The notes beneath the pieces were generated by a model. It was not told where the DNA came from, ran no database searches, and saw only the letters and a program-made list of their open reading frames with translations. 64,000 bases of DNA, taken from the NCBI GenBank assembly GCA_028877275.1, contig JAPPFP010000009.1, forward strand, positions 62,001 through 126,000. The letters run 5' to 3'. Shown in pieces: positions 1 through 11,596 of this stretch (position 1 is the stretch's first letter; each line of letters opens with the position of its first letter). This DNA comes from Acidobacteriota bacterium (lineage in GTDB: Bacteria > Acidobacteriota > Thermoanaerobaculia > Multivoradales > Multivoraceae). A program made the translations under genes and the position numbers.

Positions 1-764
1 CGGACGCCGCGATGGACCGGGTCGATCCGCAGGTTCGCGGAGGCCAGGCTGGTCAGCACGACCATCTTGCACGCCGCGGCGGTGCCGCCTGCGGCGCCCT
101 CTTCGGCGGCGTAGGTCTGGGCCACCTGGGTGCGGTGGTGGCCGTCGGCGATGGCGGCGCGAGCGCCCGCGAGGGCGCCGGCGTAGGCGGCGATCCTCTC
201 GGTGTCGGTGAGCCGGTACAGGGCATGAACGTCTCCGGTCCAGGGATCGGTGTGGCTGACCAGAGCTTCGCCCGCGCCGCCGCCACAGTCCTCGGTGAGC
301 AGGCGTTCCAGGGTGCCGTCGTCTTCGGCGAGGTAGAACACGGGCTCGATGTCGATCCGGGTGAGCCGCAGCAGGTCGAGGCGCTCGGCGATCGACTTCG
401 CGACGGTCTGCTCGTGGGGCCAGAGGTCTGCTTCGCGTCCCGGCTCGACGCCGACCAGGGCGCACAGACCGAGGCGACTCGATCCGTCGGGCTGGGTGAT
501 CGCGTACGGATAGACCGATGGGGTTTCGTCCCTGGTGACGACGCCTCGTTCGAGCCACTCGCGGTGGAGCGCCGCCGACCGCTCGTGCGGCGTCTTGCCT
601 TCGTCGCCGGCGGGCTTCGTCACCCGGGCGAACTGGTGCGGCGACTGCGCGTGCAGGCGGTCGCGGAGGGTCTCGTCGATCTGGTCGAACGGAGGCGCCG
701 CCTGCGCGGCGGCATCGACGACGGCGGAGTTGTAGCGGTAGCCCTGGAAAGCGTAGAGCTTCAT
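1..764 (-). CDS. DUF1015 family protein (partial, 3' end beyond window)
   Basis: Read leftwards from ATG at 764, the frame stays open for 254 codons to the window edge, so the C-terminal part is missing. The N-terminus MKLYAFQGYRYN and the motif IADGHHR at about residues 205-211 are typical of DUF1015 proteins, which are about 400 residues long. The DGHHR motif resembles that of ParB/Srx-fold serine kinases such as SerK, but the function of DUF1015 is not settled and I do not assign one. It follows clpB on the same strand after 37 bp, so it may be co-transcribed with the chaperone genes. Confidence 0.8.
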   Translation of the reverse strand, partial: MKLYAFQGYRYNSAVVDAAAQAAPPFDQIDETLRDRLHAQSPHQFARVTKPAGDEGKTPHERSAALHREWLERGVVTRDETPSVYPYAITQPDGSSRLGLCALVGVEPGREADLWPHEQTVAKSIAERLDLLRLTRIDIEPVFYLAEDDGTLERLLTEDCGGGAGEALVSHTDPWTGDVHALYRLTDTERIAAYAGALAGARAAIADGHHRTQVAQTYAAEEGAAGGTAAACKMVVLTSLASANLRIDPVHRGV

Positions 765-801
765 GTCGGTTCCTGGGAGTTCGGGCGTGGAGGGTGCTGT
801 C

Positions 802-3450
<2,649 letters not shown>

Positions 3451-3455
3451 ATCGT

Positions 3456-4421
3456 TCAGGTTCTCCCGGAGGCGTCGTAGGCCGGCTCGAACGCGGAGGT
3501 TTCGGCCAACTGCTCGAACAGGGCTTTCTCCTCGTCGGTCAACTGGGTGGGAACGACGACCTGGATCTCGGCGAGCAGATCGCCGTCGGGGCCCTTTGGG
3601 TTGGGCAGACCACGGCCCCGCAGTCGCATCTTCCGCCCGGTGGAGGAACCGGCGGGGAGCCGCGCCTCGGCGGTTCCGGCAAGGGTCGGAATCCGCACCT
3701 TGCCGCCGAGCGCCGCCGTCCACGGTGAGACCGGAACGTCGCAGTGGAGGTCGCGATCGCGGCGCCGGAAGACGGGATGCGGCAGGGCTTCGACCCGAAG
3801 CAGCAGGTCGCCGTCCGGTCCGCCCGCGCCCTTTCCGCCCTGGCCGCCGAGCCGGATCGACTGGCCCGGCAGTACGCCCTTCGGGATCCGGACCTCCAGT
3901 CTCCGGGTCCGGCCGTTGGAACGGTCGAGGAACTCGATCGTCTGCGGGCCGCCTTCCGCCAGGTTCTCGAGGCTGAGCGGCAGGGAGACCTCGTGGTCCC
4001 GGCCCCGGCGAGGAGGGGACCAGGTCGACTGCCGGCCGCCGCCAGGGAAGCCCTGGGGTCCCGCGCCGCCGAAGAGCATGTCGAAGAAGGAGCTGAAGCC
4101 GGAGCCACCGCCGGCGCTCCGGAACTCGAATGGACTGTCGCCGCCGAAGTCGAACCGGAAGCCTTCCCAGCCGGGCGGTGGAGCGCCTCCGGTCCGGACC
4201 TGCTTCCAGGCGGCGCCGTACTGGTCGTACTTGCCGCGCTTGTCCGGGTCCTTCAGCACCTCGTAGGCCTCGCCAACGTCCTTGAAGCGGGCCTCGGCGC
4301 CCGGGTCCTTGTTGACGTCCGGGTGGAACTGGCGCGCCAGCTTCCGGTACGCCCTCTGGATGTCGGCAGCCGTCGCTTCCTTGTCGACGCCGAGCGTCTG
4401 GTAGTAGTCCTTGTACTCCAC
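3456..4421 (-). CDS. cbpA: J-domain co-chaperone, CbpA/class B DnaJ type
   Basis: Hsp40 co-chaperone that stimulates DnaK ATPase and delivers clients. The J domain covers residues 1-70 with the HPD motif at 33-35, followed by a Gly/Phe-rich stretch (about 75-140) and two beta-rich client-binding domains to residue 321. There is no CxxCxGxG zinc finger, so this is the CbpA (class B) form rather than canonical DnaJ. It is the first gene before clpB; dnaK and grpE are not in the window. Pairing a J protein with ClpB fits a disaggregation unit. Confidence 0.9.
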   Translation of the reverse strand: MEYKDYYQTLGVDKEATAADIQRAYRKLARQFHPDVNKDPGAEARFKDVGEAYEVLKDPDKRGKYDQYGAAWKQVRTGGAPPPGWEGFRFDFGGDSPFEFRSAGGGSGFSSFFDMLFGGAGPQGFPGGGRQSTWSPPRRGRDHEVSLPLSLENLAEGGPQTIEFLDRSNGRTRRLEVRIPKGVLPGQSIRLGGQGGKGAGGPDGDLLLRVEALPHPVFRRRDRDLHCDVPVSPWTAALGGKVRIPTLAGTAEARLPAGSSTGRKMRLRGRGLPNPKGPDGDLLAEIQVVVPTQLTDEEKALFEQLAETSAFEPAYDASGRT

Positions 4422-4477
4422 TTGGTTCCCTGTTCTGAGCGTTGGCCTGAGCGATTTCGACCCAACTTCGACAGATA

Positions 4478-4498
4478 GTTTAGTCTAACGCACTCAAC
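4478..4498. promoter_or_regulatory. HAIR-like inverted repeat (possible HspR operator)
   Basis: The plus strand reads TTTAGT, seven bases, ACTCAA at 4479-4497, flanked by a complementary G/C pair. The HAIR element bound by the heat-shock repressor HspR in actinobacteria is CTTGAGT-N7-ACTCAAG. The right half matches in six of six core bases, the left in five of six counting the minus-strand reading, and the spacing of seven is exact. It lies 57 bp upstream of the dnaJ-clpB start, where such an operator belongs. No hspR gene is in the window. Confidence 0.5.
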
Positions 4499-4525
4499 TT
4501 TGGAAGCGTACGCAGTCCACATGCA

Positions 4526-4555
4526 CGAAGGGCGCGACCTGCGTCGCGCCCTTCG
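4526..4555. terminator. 13-bp perfect hairpin downstream of ferredoxin gene
   Basis: CGAAGGGCGCGAC pairs with GTCGCGCCCTTCG around a CTGC loop. It lies 27 bp beyond the stop codon of the ferredoxin gene on the minus strand and upstream of the dnaJ operator, so it may end the ferredoxin transcript. No run of T follows on either strand, so it is not a textbook intrinsic terminator. Confidence 0.45.
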
Positions 4556-4581
4556 GAACTCGCGTGGACCGGGTCAGCCCG

Positions 4582-4833
4582 TCACGGCGGGTCGAAGCCG
4601 AACGCCGTGTAGTTCAGCGCGATGTACTTCTCCTGGCCCTCGGGAACTTCCTCCAGGGGCAGGATCGCCTGCACCGGGCAGGCATCGACGCACAGGCCGC
4701 AGTCGATGCACTCCTCCGGGTGAATCAAGAGCAGTTCCCAGTCGTCATCGTCGTAGATGCAGTCGACGGGGCAGACATCGACGCACGAGGTGTCCTTCAC
4801 GCCGATACAGGGTTCGAAGATGATGTGGGTCAT
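4582..4833 (-). CDS. fdxA: Seven-iron ferredoxin (3Fe-4S/4Fe-4S)
   Basis: Small cytoplasmic electron carrier of 83 residues. Cysteines sit at 9, 17, 21, 25, 42, 45, 48 and 52, each of the two clusters being closed by a CP pair. The first motif is C-x7-C-x3-CP, which in this family holds a [3Fe-4S] centre, while the second, CIDCGLCVDACP, holds a [4Fe-4S] centre. The very acidic composition is usual for ferredoxins. It stands alone between a hairpin and the ThiO-like gene, so its redox partner cannot be told from context. Confidence 0.93.
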   Translation of the reverse strand: MTHIIFEPCIGVKDTSCVDVCPVDCIYDDDDWELLLIHPEECIDCGLCVDACPVQAILPLEEVPEGQEKYIALNYTAFGFDPP

Positions 4834-4917
4834 CGGACTCTTCCTCGCGGGCCGCGTGCCGCCCCGGGCTCTTGTCTGGACGGCCTTGAAACGCGGCAGA
4901 CAGTAACAGAGTCGCCC

Positions 4918-6066
4918 TCAGGAGGAAAGACGCTCGGCGGCAGCAAAGCGGCCCGGGAGCATGACTTCCGGAATGGCCAGCCAGGGGTCGTCAGGCTGCT
5001 GGTCGAGTACCAGCGGGGCGATCATCCTCGCGGTGAGCGGGGCCAGCAGGATGCCGTTGCGGAAGTGGCCGGTCGCGACGTGCAGTCTCTCGCTCAATCG
5101 GCCGACGATGGGCCACGGGTCGGGCGTACCCGGCCGCAGGCCGGCCCAGTGCTCGACCGGCTCGCGGTCCTTCAGCGGCGGGAGCAGGGCTGCGGCCCCC
5201 GCCGCCAGGTCCGCGCCGACCTCGTCGCTCAGGCTGAGATCGAAGCCGGCGTGTTCGACGGAGGCGCCGATCAGCAGGCGTCGTCCCGCCCGGCGCACGG
5301 CGTAGAACGCCGGCGTACGGATGGCTCCGGTGAACGGCCAGTCGATCCCGTCGAAGGCGATCATCTGGCCCTTGACGGGGACGATGGGGAGGGCCGGCAA
5401 CCCGTGGACCCGCGGAGTCCAGGCGCCGCCGCAGACCACGAGGGCGCCGGCGGCACGTTGGAAGCCGTCGCCCGACGCGACGACCTGGCCGGGCGCCTCG
5501 GCGACGCTCTCGACGGTGGCGCGGTGGACGACGACGTCGCGGTGGCGCAGCGCGGCTGCCGCCGCCATCGCCGCCAGACGGTTGTCGACCCGGTGCTCGC
5601 CCGGCAGCAGCAACGCTTCCTCGATCCCGGGGCGCAGATCGGGCACCAGCTCGCGTAGCTCGATCGGGTCGAGATCCCGGGCCGCTTCGCCCAGGCCAAG
5701 CGCCCGCGCCTTGATCCCATCGAGGACCTTGCGGCCTGCGGGATCGAGGACCGGCAGGAGCGAGCCGGAGTCGTCGTAATCGATCGACATGCCGCTCTCC
5801 TGTTCGAGCGCGGGCGCCAGATCGCGCCAGAAGTCGCGCGACCGGATGGAGATCCGGGCGAACGCCTGGTCGGCGATGCTCTCCGCGATCGGCGCGATCA
5901 TGCCGGCCGCGTTGGGCGACGCGGCGCCCTCCTGCCGGTCGTCGACGACCTCGACCCGGGCGCCCGCGAGGGCGAGTTCGCGAGCGATCAGCAGCCCGAT
6001 CAGGCCGCCGCCGACCACGAGGACGTCGGGCCGCGGCCCCGTCGCCGAGGCATCCCGCCGCGCCAT
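4918..6066 (-). CDS. thiO: FAD-dependent amino acid oxidase, glycine oxidase ThiO-like
   Basis: D-amino-acid/glycine oxidase family (DAO fold), 382 residues. The dinucleotide-binding motif GGGLIG is at residues 19-24 with the ribose-binding acidic residue at 41-42; SPNAAGMIAP at about 50-59 is the usual FAD-contact segment of ThiO, and the late motif HFRNGILLAP matches the C-terminal FAD site. ThiO oxidises glycine to the imine for thiazole synthesis, but no other thi gene is nearby, so a more general amino acid oxidase role is possible. The start overlaps the stop of the upstream PEGA/PDZ gene as TGATG, implying translational coupling. Confidence 0.8.
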   Translation of the reverse strand: MARRDASATGPRPDVLVVGGGLIGLLIARELALAGARVEVVDDRQEGAASPNAAGMIAPIAESIADQAFARISIRSRDFWRDLAPALEQESGMSIDYDDSGSLLPVLDPAGRKVLDGIKARALGLGEAARDLDPIELRELVPDLRPGIEEALLLPGEHRVDNRLAAMAAAAALRHRDVVVHRATVESVAEAPGQVVASGDGFQRAAGALVVCGGAWTPRVHGLPALPIVPVKGQMIAFDGIDWPFTGAIRTPAFYAVRRAGRRLLIGASVEHAGFDLSLSDEVGADLAAGAAALLPPLKDREPVEHWAGLRPGTPDPWPIVGRLSERLHVATGHFRNGILLAPLTARMIAPLVLDQQPDDPWLAIPEVMLPGRFAAAERLSS

Positions 6067-8456
6067 CAGTTGTCGGCCAGCGCTGCCGCGTGCAACCGGG
6101 CGCGCGGCGCGATCTCCGGCCCTGCGTCGGCTCCGAGCCGCCCGCGTTCGGTCGAGGCAAGCGCCTCAAAGACGTCCCGGGCCCGGCGCCGGTACTCGTC
6201 CCGCCCCTCCTCCGCGAGGATGGTCAAGGCCAGTCCCAGCATGTACTGGACCGTGTCGCGGCCGAGTCCGCTGCGGCCGGGGGCCTCGATGGTCCGAAGC
6301 TGGCGGACGGCCTCCGCCGGGTCGCCGCCGGCCAGCAGCAGGTTCGCCAGATCGAGTTCCAGAAGCCACCGCGGGACGTCTCCGGTGCGCTCCAGCTCCT
6401 GGTGCAGCCGGGCCGCGACGGCCGAAGGCAGCAGGTCGGGATCGAACGCGTCGAGCAGGGTCCATCCCCATGCCGGTTCGACCCTGCGGACCGTGGTTCC
6501 GTCCCCGCCGCGGGTGACGAGTTCAATCGCCTCGCCTGCTTCGAGGCGTTCAACGGCGTTCGTCAACTGGATCGTGGAGGATGCCGGTTCTCCTGCGATC
6601 GTGGTGACTTCCATGCCTGGCACGAGCCCCGCCGCCGCGGCCGGACCGCCCGGCTCGACTGTGGCCACGATCGGCACGCCTCCGGCTCGGGAGTCGATAA
6701 GCACGGCTCCGAATCGGGGCGTCCTCCTCCCGAGGTCCGGATCGAGGGCTGCCGCCAGTTGCTGCAGCGCGGCGTCCTCGATCCGCCGGTTCTCGATCCG
6801 CAGAGTCCGGACGTCGGGAGACGGCGGTCCGGGAACGGCGGGCCACCACCACAGGTCGACCGCGTCGGCGACGAGGTCGTCGTTCAGGACGGCGGCGACA
6901 TAAAGCGCCGCCGGCAGCCTCGCCTGGACCCGTCCCTGGATAGCGGCCCAGTCGAGCTCCCGTTGAGCCGTGCTTCGAGCACGCAGCGTGTCGGCGTCGA
7001 CGCCCAGTTCGGCGAGCAGGCCGGTTCCCTCCGCGTTGCGATCGAGGACGGTGTACGTGCCGGCGCCGCGGAGCGCATCGAGCGCGAGCTCGACCGCGCG
7101 TACCCCGGCGGGGTCGTCGCCGAGCACGCCGAGGTAGACCAGTGCCGGCCGCAGCTGGACGTCGATGTCGATCCGGCGCCGGTCCTCGGCCACCACCGAG
7201 GTTTCGAAGTAGCCGAGGGCGCCGTGGGTCACCGACAGGTCGTACGCGCCCGGCGGCAGGCGAACCTGGGGTGGAGACCTCGTCCAGTCGGGCCGGAGCA
7301 CCCGGCCGTTGCCGAGGACGCTGGCGCCTTCTGTCAGGCCGACCAGGCCGATCACCGCTTCCTCGCGCTCCAGGACGATCGGCGGCAGCTCGTAGTCCTC
7401 CAGGTCGGGAATCTGAAGACTGGTGCGGAAGCTCCGGAAGCCGTCCTTCTCGATCTCGATCCGGTAGCGGCCGGCCGGCAGATCGTCGAGCCACAGTTCG
7501 CGTGAGAAGTCCTCGGGCGGGTGGTTCGCCACCGTCCCCTCCGGCCGGAACCAGGGCTCGGCCTGGCCCTCGGTCAGTCCGCGCTCGATCCCGTCGATCA
7601 TCACGGCGGCGCCCGTCGGGGCGGTGCGCAGCCTGAGGACCGCGCTGTCGCGCTCCAGCTCGACCTCAACCTCGAGGTCCCGTCCCCCCGCGATGGCGAA
7701 GGCGGCAGTGGTCGGCAAGTAGCCAGGGCGTGACACCTGGGCCAGGTAGTCGCCGACCAGCATGGCGGTGGGCTCCGGCGGAACGAACGCTTCGGATTCG
7801 GGCTCGGCCGCGTCCTCGGGAACGGAATCTTCGGACTCGCCGGAGTCATCGGTTTCGCCGGACGGTTCCCCCTCGGCGAGCGGCGGCTCGGGGGGTGGCG
7901 CGGCGTTCTCGAACGCCAGGTCGCCGACGCGGATCTCCGCGTCCAGCGGCGTCACCAGGAAGGAGACCCGGCCGACGAGCTCCTCCTTCCTGCCCTGCAG
8001 CCGGTCCGTCAGTTGCCTGCCGGCGGTCTCCGCGTCCAGCTCGAACAGGGGGTCGAGCCGGATGATCCGGTCGAGCGCCTGATCGGCGCCCTCCCGGTCA
8101 TCCAGCGTCCACCTGGCGGCGGCCAGGTAGAGCCAGGCAGTGCGCAGCGTTTCGAAGAGGCGTGGGTCGTCGCCGGCGAGCTTCCGTCCGCCCCCGGCGT
8201 CGGCGGCGAGCGGTTCGAGCGTGTCGATCACTTCCTGCAGCAGCGGAACGGCGGCCTCCGAGTCGCCGTCGGCATAGATGTCGCCGGCCTCGCTGAGAGC
8301 GGCCGCCGTCCGGGGTGGCAGCCGGGTCGATCGCTCGATCTCGAGGTCGCTTCGGCCGATCTCCTGGACCCCGATTCGCTGCGCGGAAGCCGCGCCGGGA
8401 GAACCGGCCAGGACCGTCAGAACGGTCGCGACGACGAGCAGGCTCCTGGACATCAT
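6066..8456 (-). CDS. Secreted PEGA/PDZ domain protein of unknown function
   Basis: About 796 residues. A Sec signal peptide ends near AASA (residue 25). A helical, TPR-like region follows (about 45-155), then a PEGA-type beta segment interrupted by an acidic Glu/Asp/Ser/Pro linker (about 160-265), a second PEGA segment (about 270-365), a mixed domain, a PDZ domain near residues 590-670 (FGAVLIDSRAGG and the EPGGPAAAAGLVPG loop), and a C-terminal helical repeat. I start at ATG 8456, six bases from a GGAG, rather than the GTG one codon before. PEGA and PDZ domains suggest envelope or extracellular binding. The upstream NHL gene ends 3 bp before it. Confidence 0.75.
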   Translation of the reverse strand: MMSRSLLVVATVLTVLAGSPGAASAQRIGVQEIGRSDLEIERSTRLPPRTAAALSEAGDIYADGDSEAAVPLLQEVIDTLEPLAADAGGGRKLAGDDPRLFETLRTAWLYLAAARWTLDDREGADQALDRIIRLDPLFELDAETAGRQLTDRLQGRKEELVGRVSFLVTPLDAEIRVGDLAFENAAPPPEPPLAEGEPSGETDDSGESEDSVPEDAAEPESEAFVPPEPTAMLVGDYLAQVSRPGYLPTTAAFAIAGGRDLEVEVELERDSAVLRLRTAPTGAAVMIDGIERGLTEGQAEPWFRPEGTVANHPPEDFSRELWLDDLPAGRYRIEIEKDGFRSFRTSLQIPDLEDYELPPIVLEREEAVIGLVGLTEGASVLGNGRVLRPDWTRSPPQVRLPPGAYDLSVTHGALGYFETSVVAEDRRRIDIDVQLRPALVYLGVLGDDPAGVRAVELALDALRGAGTYTVLDRNAEGTGLLAELGVDADTLRARSTAQRELDWAAIQGRVQARLPAALYVAAVLNDDLVADAVDLWWWPAVPGPPSPDVRTLRIENRRIEDAALQQLAAALDPDLGRRTPRFGAVLIDSRAGGVPIVATVEPGGPAAAAGLVPGMEVTTIAGEPASSTIQLTNAVERLEAGEAIELVTRGGDGTTVRRVEPAWGWTLLDAFDPDLLPSAVAARLHQELERTGDVPRWLLELDLANLLLAGGDPAEAVRQLRTIEAPGRSGLGRDTVQYMLGLALTILAEEGRDEYRRRARDVFEALASTERGRLGADAGPEIAPRARLHAAALADN

Positions 8457-8459
8457 CAC

Positions 8460-9776
8460 CTACTCCAGGACCAGAACCTGGCCGAGCCGGCTATCGGCAA
8501 CGAAGACCCGCGCCTGACCGTCGACCGCAACGTCTTCCGGGGCTCGAAGCTCCTGACCGCCCGGCAGGACGGGCCCGAGGGCGGCCAGGGGCGTGGCAAA
8601 CGGGTCGTATACAAGGACCTGCAGCGTGCCGGCGTCGAGCACGTAGCGGTTGCCGAAGTCGTCGACGTCGAGCGCGACGGGTCGCCTCCAGTCGACCCGG
8701 AAGGCCTCCTCGAAACGCCCGTCGGCGGCGAATCTCAGGACCGACGGCGGAGTCGAGCGAGCACCGGCATCGAGCACGTGGATGGCGCCGTCTCTGCCCA
8801 CGGCCAGGTCGATGGGCTGGCTCAGTGCGGCGACGCGCAGCGTCTCGAGTGGTCGGCCCTGAGGGTCGTAGCGGAGCACTTCGGCGGAACGTCTCGAGAG
8901 CACGGTCCAGTTGCCGAAGTCGTCGCGGTGCGCGGCGACGATGCGGTCCAGGTCGCCACCGCCGACCCGGCCGAAGGTGATGCTCCCGGGCTCCTCGATC
9001 CCGGTCACGCCGTCGGCGGTGACGACGCCGGGAGCGCCCGCCGAGGCGTGGCTCGGCCGGACGGCGCCGCGGAGGTCGCGGGCGGACCTCGGCGCTCCGT
9101 CGGCGTCGAGGAGCGCGGCCCGGTTGGTCTCCGTGACGACGAGTCGGCCGCCGGCCCCGGCGGCGACGCCGCGGGGCCGCTCGATGCCGGTTCGCGCCGG
9201 CAGGTAGCTGCGGGAGTCGAGCCAGCGCTCCTGGCCGGCGAGCGGCCGCAGGATCAGGCGATGAATCAGGGTCATCCGTTCGAGCGCGTCGCCGGCGACG
9301 TTGCCGCCCCCGCCGGGCGCGCCTTCCCGGGCCAGCCGCAGGTGCCGGGCGGCGTTCTGCCAGTCTCCCTGCATCAGCAGCAGGTCGCCGAGCTCAAAGT
9401 GGGCGCGCGGGGTCCAGTCGCTCCCGGCTTCGCGCTCCAGCACCCGCAGGAGTTCGCCGCCGGCTTGCCGCTCGAAGCCTGTCCGGCGGCCGAGCGCGGC
9501 GGCTTCTACCAGGGCCTGGCTGCGGAGCTGGAGCCCGGGATGTTGGCTCTGCGGAAAGCGCCTGGGGACCTCCAGGAACTGCTCGCGCGCCCGCGCGAGA
9601 TCGTCGACGCTCGCGGCGTCACGGGCAGCGGCAAGGGCGGCCTCGACGAGTACCGCGGCTTCCCGTTCGGTCGCTTCGTCCTGCGCCGGCAGGACCGCCG
9701 CGAACAGGGTCAGGCCGACGACGCAACCCGCCCCGCAGCGCCTACGCGTCGAGTTCCTCTTCGAGCCGCTCGTCAC
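8460..9776 (-). CDS. Secreted TPR/NHL-repeat beta-propeller protein
   Basis: About 438 residues from GTG 9776. A basic N-region (RRRC) and hydrophobic core ending LPAQ form a signal peptide. An alpha-helical TPR-like region (about 25-160) is followed by beta-propeller blades with NHL-like repeats, such as GVAAGAGGRLVVTETN, PIDLAVGRDGAIHVLD and PEDVAVDGQARVFVAD. Such propellers bind proteins or ligands; no enzyme motif is visible. The frame could also begin at TTG 9836, deeper inside the M48 gene. The chosen start overlaps the M48 stop by 35 bp, so the M48, NHL and PEGA/PDZ genes are packed as one transcript. Confidence 0.7.
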   Translation of the reverse strand: MTSGSKRNSTRRRCGAGCVVGLTLFAAVLPAQDEATEREAAVLVEAALAAARDAASVDDLARAREQFLEVPRRFPQSQHPGLQLRSQALVEAAALGRRTGFERQAGGELLRVLEREAGSDWTPRAHFELGDLLLMQGDWQNAARHLRLAREGAPGGGGNVAGDALERMTLIHRLILRPLAGQERWLDSRSYLPARTGIERPRGVAAGAGGRLVVTETNRAALLDADGAPRSARDLRGAVRPSHASAGAPGVVTADGVTGIEEPGSITFGRVGGGDLDRIVAAHRDDFGNWTVLSRRSAEVLRYDPQGRPLETLRVAALSQPIDLAVGRDGAIHVLDAGARSTPPSVLRFAADGRFEEAFRVDWRRPVALDVDDFGNRYVLDAGTLQVLVYDPFATPLAALGPVLPGGQELRAPEDVAVDGQARVFVADSRLGQVLVLE

Positions 9777-11562
9777 TGAGCCGTCGGGCGGTTGGCGAGA
9801 GGGGGGCATGGGTGAGGATCTGATTGGCGCGCGCAATCGCCTTCGCCGCGTCGCCCAGGTCCTGGTAGATCACCATCTCCTTGTAGAGCAGGTCGGCCAA
9901 CTGGTTCAGCCGCTCCTCGACCTCGTCCGCGTGGGGCCCGTCGGGGAAGCGCTCGAGATACTCCGAACCGCTTGTGATGTCGTCGTAGCTGCCGGCCAGC
10001 TTGCGCAGGCGATCCTCGGCCCGCTCGCCGAGTTCCGGATCCCGTTCCTGCAGGGCCAGGTGTTGGAGGGAGCCGAGGCGGGTGAGCACCGGCGTCAGGT
10101 TGTGCAGTCCCCGCTGGGCTGCGGCGGCGGGACTGTCGCCGTCCTCGGCGATCTCGCCGGCAGGCTCCGATTCCCAGGCCTTGAGGAAGTTCTCCACGGC
10201 GTCCGTTTCGCGGCCGAGCCGGCTGTAGGCGGTCCCGAGCAACAGCGCCACCTTTGACGCACGGGGGGAGTCGGGGTAGTTCGAGAGGAAGGCCTCGAGG
10301 AACGGGGTCTCGAACACGCCGCGGTCGAGGATCCCGATGGACTGGCCGTACAGTTCCTCGCTCTGGCGCCGGAGTTCGGCGAGTTCCTGGCTGAGCACCG
10401 CAAGGAACGGCGAATCGGGCTCCAGGGCGCGGACGGTCTCCATTGCATGGCGGTAGGCGGCCGTGAGGCTGCCGTAGTCCCTCGACGTTGCCAGCCGCTC
10501 GAGTTCGCGGTCGCGCAGTTCGTGCAGCCTCTCCAGCCGTAGGGACTCGGCGGCCTGCCCCGCGGGCCAGGCGTTGAGCGCCATGGTGTTCAGGAACCGT
10601 AGCGCCGGCGGCACGCTCGTCGACTCCGGTGGACCGGCTCGTTTGAGCCGTTTCGACGGGTTCGCCGCGAAGTCGAGCAGGCTCTTCTGGGTCGCCTGGC
10701 GGTAGGCCTCGATTTCCTCCCCGGGCGCCGCGTCGAGTGTCGCCAGATAGCGGCCGCGGGCCGTGGCGGCCTGGACACGCGAATCGAAGAAGGGATGCGT
10801 CTGCCAGTAGCCGTACGCCTTCGACTGCGGGATGCGTTCGCCCATCTTGGCCATCAGCAGGCTGAGCGCGTTCGGATCGTAGCCGGCGGCCGCGGCGAAA
10901 CGCTGGCCCTCCTCGTCGCTTTCGTCCTCGTGCTCGCGCGAGTAACTGCGCATGACGAGTTCGGTGATGGCCATGCCGCCGACCAGCACGGCCTGGGCTG
11001 CCGCCTCGGTCGGACTCTGGTCGCGTGTGTAGCCATAGGGGCCGACGTACCCGTCGTCCCGGTCGGAGGCGCTCGCGGCGAGCAGGCCCACTCCGAGCAG
11101 CGAACTCCACATGTTGAGTCTCGCCGCCCGCTTCTTCTGCTTCAGGAAGTGCTCGGAGGTGACGTGTGCGATCTCGTGGCCGAGCAGGGTGGCGAGCATG
11201 TCGTCGGACAGGCCCAGGTCGAGCATGCCCTTCGTCACGAAGATCTGGCCTGCCGGAAGGGCGAAGGCGTTGGGGATCGGCGTGTCGACCACCGCAAAGG
11301 TGAAGGGATAGCGGTCGAAGTTCGCGTGATACGCCACCTCGTAGCCGATCCGGTTGACCCGTTCCTGCACTTCCGGATCGTCCAGGAGCCCGTACTGGTT
11401 TGCCGCCTCCGCCGCGGCCGCCACGCTCTTCTCGAACAGGGCGGGATTCGCGATCTCGATCGCCGGCGCCGCGTTCGCCCCGGTCAGGATCAAGGCCAGC
11501 GCGACGGCGATTGCCGACCGCGTCACGCTGCCGGTTCGGGACGATTCGTGTGCGCGCTTCAT
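9742..11562 (-). CDS. M48 family metalloprotease with C-terminal TPR region (BepA-like)
   Basis: 606 residues with a signal peptide (to about residue 32, GANAAPA). The zinc protease motif HEIAH is at 129-133 within a hydrophobic LATLLGHEIAH helix, and the downstream acidic motif EDESDEEG supplies the third zinc ligand region. The second half is helical and repeat-like, with Tol-pal/TPR style patterns. The architecture matches periplasmic BepA/YfgC proteases, which degrade or help assemble outer-membrane barrel proteins; the barrel gene at 16.2-19.2 kb could be a client but there is no direct link. It heads the three-gene secreted-protein run. Confidence 0.88.
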   Translation of the reverse strand: MKRAHESSRTGSVTRSAIAVALALILTGANAAPAIEIANPALFEKSVAAAAEAANQYGLLDDPEVQERVNRIGYEVAYHANFDRYPFTFAVVDTPIPNAFALPAGQIFVTKGMLDLGLSDDMLATLLGHEIAHVTSEHFLKQKKRAARLNMWSSLLGVGLLAASASDRDDGYVGPYGYTRDQSPTEAAAQAVLVGGMAITELVMRSYSREHEDESDEEGQRFAAAAGYDPNALSLLMAKMGERIPQSKAYGYWQTHPFFDSRVQAATARGRYLATLDAAPGEEIEAYRQATQKSLLDFAANPSKRLKRAGPPESTSVPPALRFLNTMALNAWPAGQAAESLRLERLHELRDRELERLATSRDYGSLTAAYRHAMETVRALEPDSPFLAVLSQELAELRRQSEELYGQSIGILDRGVFETPFLEAFLSNYPDSPRASKVALLLGTAYSRLGRETDAVENFLKAWESEPAGEIAEDGDSPAAAAQRGLHNLTPVLTRLGSLQHLALQERDPELGERAEDRLRKLAGSYDDITSGSEYLERFPDGPHADEVEERLNQLADLLYKEMVIYQDLGDAAKAIARANQILTHAPLSPTARRLSDERLEEELDA

Positions 11563-11596
11563 GGGGGGACCAAGGGCAACGCCATAGGATACCCCC

